Of a stretch of DNA of 64,000 nucleotides, positions 1-10,113 are shown in pieces. The stretch's first letter is position 1. Every line of letters starts with the position of its first letter. The notes under the pieces are model-generated. The model did not search any database. It worked only from the letters and a program-made list of their open reading frames with translations, and had not been told where the DNA came from. Where the stretch lies: NCBI GenBank assembly GCA_019448385.1, contig JAGTXO010000005.1, forward strand, positions 1,465,184 to 1,529,183, read 5' to 3'. A program made the translations under genes and the position numbers. Origin of the DNA: Diacronema lutheri. Its lineage: Eukaryota > Haptophyta > Pavlovophyceae > Pavlovales > Pavlovaceae.

Positions 1-1
1 G

Positions 2-3000
2 ACGACGCGGGCGGCCTGCACCCCGATGTCGCGCGCCGGGCGCGCGCGCGCGCCGCGCGGTCGGGCGCGCGGCGCGCCGAGCCGCTCTGTGTGTGCCGGC
101 AGCCCTTCACGTGCGGGGGGGCGCCACCTCGACCGCACCTTTGCCAGCATCGCCGCGCTGGCCGCGCGGCTCGACATGCTGGGCGCGCAAGTCGGCGCGC
201 TGCGCGCCGCCGACGGGCCCGACGCCCCGCCGGTGCACACCTCGCCCGTCGTCAACTCGCTCGTCGACGCCCCGCCCGTCCCTGCCGTGCACAACTCGCC
301 CGTCGTCAACTCGCTCGTCGACACCCCGCCCGTCCCTGCCGTGTACAACTCGCCCGTCGTCAACTCGCTCGTCGACACCCCGCTCGTTCTCCTCGTGCAC
401 ACCTCGCCCGTCGTCAACTCGCTCGTCGACACCCCGCTCGTCCCTGCCGTGTACAACTCGCCCGTCGTCAACTCGCTCGTCGACACCCCGCCCGTCCCCC
501 TCATGCACACCTCGCCCGTCGTCAACTCGCTCGTCGACGCCCCGCTCGTCCCTGCCGTGTACAACTTGCCCGTCGTCAACTCGCTCGTCGACATCCCGCT
601 CGTTCCCCTCGTGCACACCTCGCCCGTCGTCAACTCGCTCGTCGACGCCCCGCTCGTCCCTGCCGTGTACAACTCGCCCGTCGTCAACTCGCTCGTCGAC
701 ATCCCGCCCGTCCCCCTCATGCACACCTCGCCCGTCGTCAACTCGCTCGTCGACACCCCGCTCGTCCCTGCCGTGTACAACTCGCCCGTCGTCAACTCGC
801 TCGTCGACACCCCGCCCGTCCCCCTCATGCACACCTCGCCCGTCGTCAACTCGCTCGTCGACGCCCCGCTCGTCCCTGCCGTGTACAACTCGCCCGTCGT
901 CAACTCGCTCGTCGACATCCCGCCCGTCCCCCTCATGCACACCTCGCCCGTCGTCAACTCGCTCGTCGACACCCCGCTCGTCCCTGCCGTGTACAACTCG
1001 CCCGTCGTCAACTCGCTCGTCGACATCCCGCTCGTTCCCCTCGTGCACACCTCGCCCGTCGTCAACTCGCTCGTCGACACCCCGCTCGTTCCCCTCGTGC
1101 ACACCTCGCCCATCGTCAGCTCGCTCGTCGACACCCCGCCCGTCCCCGTCGTGCACACCTCGCCCGTCGCCAGCTCGCTCGTCGACACCCCGCTCGTCCC
1201 TGCCGTGTACAACTCGCCCGTCGTCAACTCGCTCGTCGACACCCCGCCCGTCCCCGTCGTGCACACCTCGCCCGTCGCCAGCTCGCTCGTCGACACCCCG
1301 CTCGTCCCTGCCGTGTACAACTCGCCCGTCGTCAACTCGCTCGTCGACACCCCGCCCGTCCCTGCCGTGTACAACTCGCCCGTCGCCAGCTCGCTCGTCG
1401 ACACCCCGCTCGTCCCTGCCGTGTACAACTCGCCCGTCGTCAACTCGCTCGTCGACACCCCGCCCGTCCCCCTCATGCACACCTCGCCCGTCGTCAACTC
1501 GCTCGTCGACGCCCCGCCCGTCCCCCTCATGCACACCTCGCCCGTCGTCAACTCGCTCGTCGACGCCCCGCTCGTCCCTGCCGTGTACAACTCGCCCGTC
1601 GTCAACTCGCTCGTCGACACCCCGCTCGTTCCCCTCGTGCACACCTCGCCCGTCGTCAACTCGCTCGTCGACACCCCGCCCGTCCCCGCCGTGCACAACT
1701 CGCCCGTCGTCAACTCGCTCGTCGACACCCCGCCAGTCCCCCTCATGCACACCTCGCCCGTCGTCAACTCGCTCGTCGACACCCCGCCCGTCCCCGCTCC
1801 GCCCGTGAACACCTCGCTCCCCGTCACTCCGCCCGTGAAGACCTCGCCTATCGTCAATTCGCGCATCGCCACCTCGTCGATCGCGACCTGGCTTGCCGTT
1901 ACCTCGCCCACCGCCACATCGCCCGCCACCGCCCCGCCCGCCGACACCCCACCCGCCGACACCCCGCCCGCCGCCGCCCCGCCCGCCGCCGCCGAGCTCG
2001 CCGTGCGGCGCGCTGCGTCGTACGCGGACGCGGACGCCGCAGCCGAGCCCGCGCTGGCGGTGGCGCCACGCGAGACGCGGCCCGCCGGCGGTGTCGCACG
2101 CCGTGCCGACGCCTCGGCGGCGTGCGCCGCCGTCGCGGCCGAGCCTATCGCCGGCCTCGTGCCGTGGCTGCCCGGCGCGCTCGCCGTCCTGGCGTCGCGG
2201 CTGCACGCGCCGCCGAGCGGCGCGGCCGCCGACGAGGCGGAGGGCGCGCGTCGCGAGCTCGCCGTGCTCGCCGCGACCCTCCGCGCGGCGGTGCGCACGC
2301 GCGCGCTCGCGGCGCGCCCGCCGCCCGCGCACGGCGCTGGCGCCGCGGGCGCAGCCGCGCCCGTGGGCAACGATTGCCTGCTCGCCGCCGTCCTCGCGGC
2401 GCTGCCCGCTGCGGCGGCGGCGCGTGTCGGCCCGCCGGGCGCGATGCGCGTGGCGCTGGTCGAGTGGCTGCTCGCCAACCCGGACGCGCACGACGGCTGG
2501 ACGGTTGAGGAGATCAACGCGCTGCGCGCGGGCGGCGCGTGCGGCCGGCCGCTGCCCGCGCAGCTCGCGTGCGCGGCGCTCGCGGGCGCCTTCGAGATCG
2601 ACGTCCTGCTCGCCGTCGCGCGCGGGCGCGGGGACGTCGAGTGGACGCTGCACGCCGGCGGAGACGGCGGCGTGGCGGGCGCGCGCGGCCCTCGCCCGCT
2701 CGCCGCCGTGTGCGCAAGGGCGGCGGCGGCCGCGCGGCGCCGGCACGGCGGCGCGCGCGGCGGCCGCGCCGAGCCCGTCGGCCACGCGACGCCGTGGGCG
2801 TGGGGGCGCGACCGCGCGGCGGACGAGCGGCCCGTGGGCGCGGCGCCGCGCCGCTTCGCGCGCGGCGATGCCGTGCTCGTCGGCGCGGCACGGACGCGCC
2901 GCGCGCGCGCCTCGGCGGCGGGCGCGCCCGCCGCCGCCGCGGCGGCGCCGGCGCCGGCCGCCGATGACCGCCGAGCGCTCCTCGACGCCGCCGTCCAGCG

Positions 3001-6000
3001 CGCGAGCCAGGCGTCGAGCGAGCTCGCAGCGATCGTGTCGGGCGGCGAGGGTCTCGTCGCGCTCGAGGCGGCGTGCTGCGCGGCGCACTCGGGCGGCGGC
3101 GGCGGCGGCGCCCCGAGCGCGCACCTGCGCGAGGCGTTCCGATGCGCGCGCAAGGTGCCCGAGGCCGCCCGCGCGCTCGCGTCGACGGCGGGCGCGCTCG
3201 ACGCCGCGGCGTTCGACGTCGCCCTCGCGCTCGCGCGCGCCGCCGCCGACGAGGCGCGCGCCCCCGCCGCCAAGCGCGCGCGCGCGCGCCGCGGCGCGCC
3301 CGAGCGCGCGCACGTCGTCGTGCTCGGCGCGCGCGCGTGCGAGCGGCTGCAGGCGGCGGGCGACGACCGCGACGGCGCGATCGACGAGCACATGCTGCGC
3401 GCGCAGCGCGAGGCGCGCAACGCAGGGCGGAGCTCCTACGTGCTGATCGCGGCGCACCTGCACGGCGCCGCGGGCGCGAGCGCGCTCGTCGTGTCGGGCG
3501 AGCTCGGCGCCGCGTCGGGGCGCGACCGCGCGGCGGCCGGGCGCAGGCTGACGCTCGGCGGCTGGACGCGCGTCGACGCCGTGCGCACGACGGGCGAGGA
3601 CGCTGCCGACGCCGGCGGCGTGCTCGCGAGCGTGCGCCGCGCCGCGAGCCCAGCCGCGCCCACCGCGGCCGACGCACCGCAGCCGCCGCCAGGGCACGTG
3701 GAGCGCGTCGAGGGCGGCCGGCACGCGCTCGACCGCCGTGGTCGCCGCGCTCGTCGCGGCGCGCACGCGCTACCGCACGGCGAGCGCGCTCGAGGGGGCG
3801 GCGGCCGCGGCGGCGGCGTGCACGGCGGCGCGCGATGCGGCCGCGCGCGCGCTGCCCGCGCGCGCGCTGTCCGCGCGCGCGGCCGCCGGCGCGCCCGCCG
3901 TGCGCCTCGACGCGCGCGACGAGGAGCTGGCGCTCGCCGCGCACGACATCGCGCGGGCGGCGATCGGCCCGCAGGGCTCGTCGGCCGCCGCATTCGCGCT
4001 CGGCGCGCTCGGCGACGCGCCGCCCTGCCTGATCAGCGGTGGGCGCGCCGCGGCGCTGCACGGCGACGTGCACGGCTGCGCCAAGGCGCTGCGCCACCGG
4101 AGCGCGCACGAGCTGCCGCCCGAGCTGCTCAGCGCCTACTACCTGGCCGTGCTCTCGGTGCGGCCGGGCACGCTGCAGCTGACGGAGCCGCAGCTCGCAG
4201 AGGTCGCGCCGCCCTCGGATTTGGGCGCCCGCGCCGCGCTCGCGCACGTGCGCGCGGCCGTCGAGCGGCTCGCGGGCGCGCGGTGCTGCGCGGCGCTCGT
4301 GCGCGCCGGCGACGGGCCGCGCGGGAGCGGCGTCGCGTTCGTGCCGCCGAACGAGCTGGCGCGGGCGGGGACGGCGGCGGAGCCCCTGCTCGTCGTGCTC
4401 GCCCGCTGTCCGGCGGGCGCGGGCGGCCTCTTCGTCGAGGGCGAGGGCGGCGGCGCGCACGCCGACGCGCAGACGTCCAAGCTCGCGACGCACCTGCTCG
4501 CCGACGCGCGCGCCGGGTGGGGGCGCGACGTCGTCGCGCTCTGCCTCGAGGCGGCCAACCCGCTCTGGTTCTGCCCGCGGCTGCAGGCGCTGCACTGCGC
4601 GCGCGACGGTGCGGTCACGCAGCAGGCGGATCCGTGCGCCGGCGGGCACGCGCGCCGCGCCGCCTGCGCCGGCAACGCCGCCGGCGCCGACGCGGACGCT
4701 GCCGGCGGCGCGGCGGGCGCGGCCGAGCCGCGGCGGAGCGAGGCCGCGGCGGGCGCCATCAACGCGGCGGTGCTCGCGGCCGTGCGCGCGCGTTACGCGC
4801 TCGCCGCGACGTACGAGTTCGCCGGTGGGCGCGACAGCGGCAGATGGCTCGTCGAGTGCGCGGCGCGCGCCGGCGGCGCGGGCGAGCAGCGCCCGAGCGC
4901 CGTCGCGCAACTGCACGCGGCGGGCGGCGTCGGGACGCTGGCCGTCTGGCCGGCGATTGATGCGCACGCGGCCGTCGTCTCCGTGCGCACGCCGCACCTC
5001 AGCAGCGCGCTGCGCAAGCGCGGCTGCGGCAACGTCGTCGCCGCATTCGACGACATGCGGCGGAGCATGGCGCTGCTCGCGCGCGCGGCGCGCGACGCGC
5101 AGGCCGTCGTCGCGGCGGCGATGGCCGGCCGCGCGGGCAACAAGGCGGGCGCTGCGTCGCGCGCGCTGCTCGACGCGGCGGTTGCCTGGGCGCGCGACGA
5201 GCGCGGCTCCCTCGCGCCGCCCGACGCAGCGGGCGGCCCGCCCGACGACGAGGACGAGGCGGACGACCGCCCGTCCGCGCGGGCGCGCGTCGGGCCGCCC
5301 GCCGGGCCGAGCGGCCTCGATTCGGCGGGCGAGCCGGCGGCGGCGCTCCGCGCCGTCACGACGGGTGGCGCAGGGCCGAGCACCGCGCCTCGCGCCGCCG
5401 CGCCGCGCGCGGCGGCGCGAGGCGCGCCGGCCCCTGCCGCCGCCCGTGGCCGAGGCGCGGTCGCCGGCGTGACGGTCGAAGCCGAGCCGCCGCGCGCGCC
5501 GCTGGGCGAGCGTGGCCGGGCGGGCACCGCGGCGGCCGCGGACGCGCCCGTCGCCGCCGCCGCCGGGCTGGCCACCGCCGGGCCGGGCGCGGCGGCCGTT
5601 TCGGGCGCGACGGCGGACGAGGAGGAGGCGCGGCGCGACGCGCGTGGCGGCGGCGCCGGCGGGCGCGGCGGAGGCGGGGGCGGCCGCTCGTCGGGCGGCG
5701 CGCGCGGTGGCGGCGGGCGCGGCGGTGGGCGTGGCGGTGGCGTGGGCGACGAGGGTGCGCTCGCACGCGCGCGCACGCCGCCCGCGCGTCGCGCGCCGGC
5801 GCGGGCGGCGGCGCAGCCCCACGGGGCGGTCGACGCCGGCGCCTCGGGCGCGGACGAGCCCGGCGTGCGAGCAGCCGCTGCCGGCGGTGGCGGCGGCGGC
5901 GCGGCGGGCGGCGGCGGCGGCGGCGGGCGCGGGCGCGGCGGCGGCGGCGGGCGCGGCGGCGGGCGCGGCGGCGGGCGCGGCGGCGGGCGCGGCAGTGGCG

Positions 6001-9000
6001 GGCGCGGCGGCGGCGGCGCGGGTGGCGCCGGCTCCGCCAGGGCGCCCCGCCCCGGCCCCGCGTTTGCGCAACTCGAGCCGCCGACACGTCCGCCCGGTGG
6101 GCGTATCGTTGACGCCTTCGAGGAGGTGGATGCGCTCGCGAAGCTGGCGACTGACCTCGAGACGCGCGGTGGCGATGCGGCGGCGCTGCGGTCGGTGCTC
6201 GCGCGCGTGCGGGCGGGCGCACCCGCGCAGAACACCCCCGCGTGGCTCGAGGAGCGCCTCGACTACACGACGGGCAGCACCGCGCGCACCGTGCTCGGGG
6301 GCGACGGCGCGATGCTCGACAACCTCGTCGAGGTGCAGGCGCGCCGCGTGGCGACTGTGGGCATCACGACGCCGGAGATGACGCAGGGCCACATCAACGA
6401 GCCGCTGGCGCTCGCGAGGTTTGTCCAAGCGCACGGCGGCACCATCGTGCGGAATCTGCCGCTCGTGCCGTGGGAGCACTCGCAGCCGCACGCGCCGCTC
6501 GCCCATTCGGCCGACGCGCTGTGGCTCGACCCCAAGGACACGCTGCACTACGTCGAGGTCAAGACGAAGACGGGCGCGCGCGAGGTCAAGATGCACGCCG
6601 CCGGTCCGCCGTCGACGGACGTGCCGCAGCTGCAGCTCGGCATGCTCTGCCTCGGCCTCGCGTCGTCCGTGTACCTGCAGGACGCACCCTTCGTCAACGT
6701 CCGACCGTTGGCGCACGTGGTGCGCCGGGACGCGAGGTGGGTCGACGTTGCGCTCCCGCTCGTCGCGCGGCACTGGCGGCGCGTGCGCGCGCGCCGAGCG
6801 GAGCTCAAGCTCGAGGCCGCCAACGCGGCGCCGCCCCGGCTGCGGCCGAACCCGCGCGTGCGCAAGCTCGAGCGAGCGCGTGGCGTGCCGCAGGGCGTGC
6901 ACGAGGGCGCGCGCCGACGGCCCCTCGCCCTCGCCGCGAGCGCCAACGTCCCCGCCGTGCTCGGCGCGGCGCTGCACGCGCTGTTTGGCACCACGTTTGC
7001 GCACGCCGGCGACGGCGCCGTTGACGTTGACGCGGGCGCCATCGGCGGCCTCGTGCGGCGCGCGCTGCGCGCCCTGCGCGCGCCCGCGCTCAACGCCAAC
7101 GCGCCAAAGGAGACGATCGCGGCGGAGGTGGCGGGGGAGGTCGCGGCGCGGGACGCCGCGGTCGAGCTCGCGGCGGCGCTCGGCGCGAGCGGCGCGGGCG
7201 CGGGCGCGGCGGACATGGACCCGGCCGCGCTCGTCGCGCAGCTCGCCGACGCGCTGCTGGACGAGAGCGACGGAGGCGTCCCCACCGTGACGTACGCGCC
7301 GGTCGACGGCGCGGAGGCGCCGACCGCAGCCGAATTCGGCGCGTGGCTGCGGGGCGAGCTGAGTGGCGAGGACGCGCTCGCGGCGGTGGCCGTGCCGCGA
7401 GCGGTCGTCGTCCGCGTTGCGCCGGGCGGCGGCGCGCCGCGTGGTGGCGCGCCGCCGACGCTCGCGCAGAGCGTGCCGCTCGACGACGGCGGTGCGGCCG
7501 ACCGGGCTGTGGCGCCGGTGCGCGGCGCGGAGGCCGGAGGTTCGGCCGACGCGCCGACGCGCCGCGCCGCGCGCGCGCGCCTGCAGCTGCGCGGCGTGCT
7601 CGTGCGCAGCGGCCGCGCGCCGGCGAACGTGGTGGCCTTCGCGCGCCACGGTGGGATGTGGGTGCGCTGCGCGGGCGGGCGGGCGCGACTCGCGCGCTGG
7701 GCCGAGATGGCGCGCGCGGCGGCGGGCGTCGAGTCGGACGCCGACGGGCTGCGACGCTGGAGTCTGTGCGCGCTGCTCTACGAGCGCACCGACCCGCCTG
7801 CGACGGCCGATGCGACGGCGCGCGCGGGCCCAGGCGCGGGCGGCGCGGGCGCGGGCGGCGGCGGCAGCGGCAGCGGCGCGGGCGCGGGCGCGTGTGGCAG
7901 CGGCAGCGGCGCAGGCGGCAGCGGCGCGGGCGCGGGTGGCAACGACGACGGCGCGCGGGGAGCGGCCGAGGACGAGGGCGCGACGAGCGGGGCGCCGGGC
8001 AAGCGGCCGATTAGCATCCGCCGGTCGGCGCGGGTCGCGGCGTTGCCGCGCGACCCGTTTGCGGTCGATCGACGCTGGCTCGAGGGCGTGAGCAGGCCGG
8101 GCTCGGAGGGCGCGCGCGACGCTGCGGCGCGTCGAGCGGCGAGCCGCCCGACCGTCGAGTACGCGGAGCGGCTGCTCGCCGAGCGGGCCGTCGGCGCCGC
8201 GCGCGCGCAGCGCCACCGCGCCGCGCTCGCGCCGCCGCACCCCAAGCCGCTCGCGCACCTCGACGCGCCGCCGCACGCCCGGTGCGCGAGCGAGAAGGTC
8301 TTCAAAGCGGCGTACGAGGCGTCGCTCGAGGGGCGCGTGGCGGCGAGCTGCCGCGGCGCGCGCCTGGCCGAGGAGGGGCGGCGCGCCATCGCTCAGCGGC
8401 GCAGGCCCGAGCTGCCGCTCGCCGTCCTCGCCGCGGAGGCGGCGCACATCGCGCAGGTGCACACCCTGCCGGGCGGCGATGCGCGCGTGCTGCACATGCT
8501 CACGCCCGCACAGCTGCTCGCGCTCGAGGCCGCCGGCGCGACGGAGGCCGCGGGTGCGATGGAGATGGCCGACGCGGAGGCGCCCGCGGCGGGCACCGAC
8601 GCGCTCGCGCGCGCGCTCGGCGCGGCGAACGCGGCGGGCAAGCCGGCGCGCGTGCTCGTGCCCCTCCCCATGAGCCAGGTCGGCGCGGCGCTGCTCGTGC
8701 TGCACGTGACCGCCGACGGCGCCGTGGCGCGCGCGGACGGCTTCGTGCCGACGCGCGCGACGCACCCGACGACGGGCCAGCCGCGGTGGGCGCACGCGCG
8801 CGCGCACGGCGCGCTGCGGCGCGCCGCGGCGCTGCTCGCGCCCAGCGTGGCGGTGTGCGTGCGGCGCGCGCCGCAGCCGACGCGCGCGTCCAACTCGCGC
8901 GTCGCCATGCTTCTCTTTCCGAGCGCGTCGCGGCCGCCGCAGACGCCGAGGGCGGCGTCGCCGCCGTCGCCGCGCTCGCCACCGCGCGCGGCATCGACGA

Positions 9001-10082
9001 CGCGCTGCACGCGGTGCGGCGGCAGCTCGCGCTCCTGGTCGAGTGGGCGACCGTCGACGGCGTCGCGCCGACGACGCGCGCGCGCGCCGAGGCCGGCGAC
9101 GCGGACGTCGCCGACGTGGCCGCCGACGCCGAGGCCGTTGCCGCGTCCGTCGCAGCCGCCGCGGCCGACGCGGCCGACGCGCTGCGCGCGTCGATGAGCG
9201 CGCCGGGCGGGACGGTCCGCGTCGACGCCTTTGCGGCGGCATGCACCTGGCTCACGCGGCAGTCGCAGCAGCGCCGGACGCTGCGCGTGGCGCTCGCGCT
9301 GCGCGACGGGCCGGAGCTCGTGCGCCAGGGGCGCGAGGCGCTGGCCGGCGCGTGCGCGCTGCTCGCCGTCGTGCTGTGGCGCGAGGGCGCCGACGCGCCC
9401 GCCGGGCTGCTCGTCGCCGACCAGCCAAGGCGTCGCCACGGCGCGGCGGCCAACTTTGTGTGCTACGCCTTTGCGAACGAGGGGGGGCGCGAGGCGCGCG
9501 ACCTCGCGGAGGGGCTCGTCGCGGAGCTGCGCTCGGCGTGCGTGGGCCCGGCCGCCGAGGCCGGCGGGCCGCCGGCGCTGCGCGACGCGGTGGTCGAGCT
9601 GCTCGTGCGCGCGCCCGGCGGCGAGGGCGGCGTTGAGGCGGCGCGCTGCGCGGCGGTGCTCGACTGCCTGCACGGGCTGATGACGCGCAGCATCGGCGAG
9701 CACGGCATCGGCGACGGTGGCGGCCTGCAGGCGGCGCGCCCGCCGGCCGGCAGCGGCCATCCGTGCGAGGGATTTGCGGCGCGCGTGGGCGCGCCGGCCG
9801 GCCCGCCGCCCGAGCTGCCGGCCGCGCCGCCCGCCGCGTCGCCGGACGAGCCGATGCCCGACGCGCCGCCGCGCGAAGAGTTGCCAGACGAGCCGATGCC
9901 CGACGCGCTGTCGGCGCCACCGCGCGGCCGCTCGGCGGCGCCACCGCGCGGCCGCTCGGCGGCGCGCGCGCGCGTCCACGGCGGCGCCTCGGCGCCGCCG
10001 CCGACGCGCCGCGGCCGCGGCCGCGGCGCGTCGGCGCCGCCGTCGGACGCGCGCGGCCGCGGCCGCTCGGCGTCGCCGGCGC

Positions 10083-10113
<31 letters not shown>

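Noticed and set aside
228-1797. CRISPR-like array
   Set aside because: Units are contiguous 54-bp coding repeats with no unique spacers, in a eukaryotic gene.
107-3766. Long minus-strand open frame opposite the minisatellite
   Set aside because: Antisense shadow of the repeat and GC-rich coding sequence; no domain, and the plus-strand frame has conserved partners in copy B.
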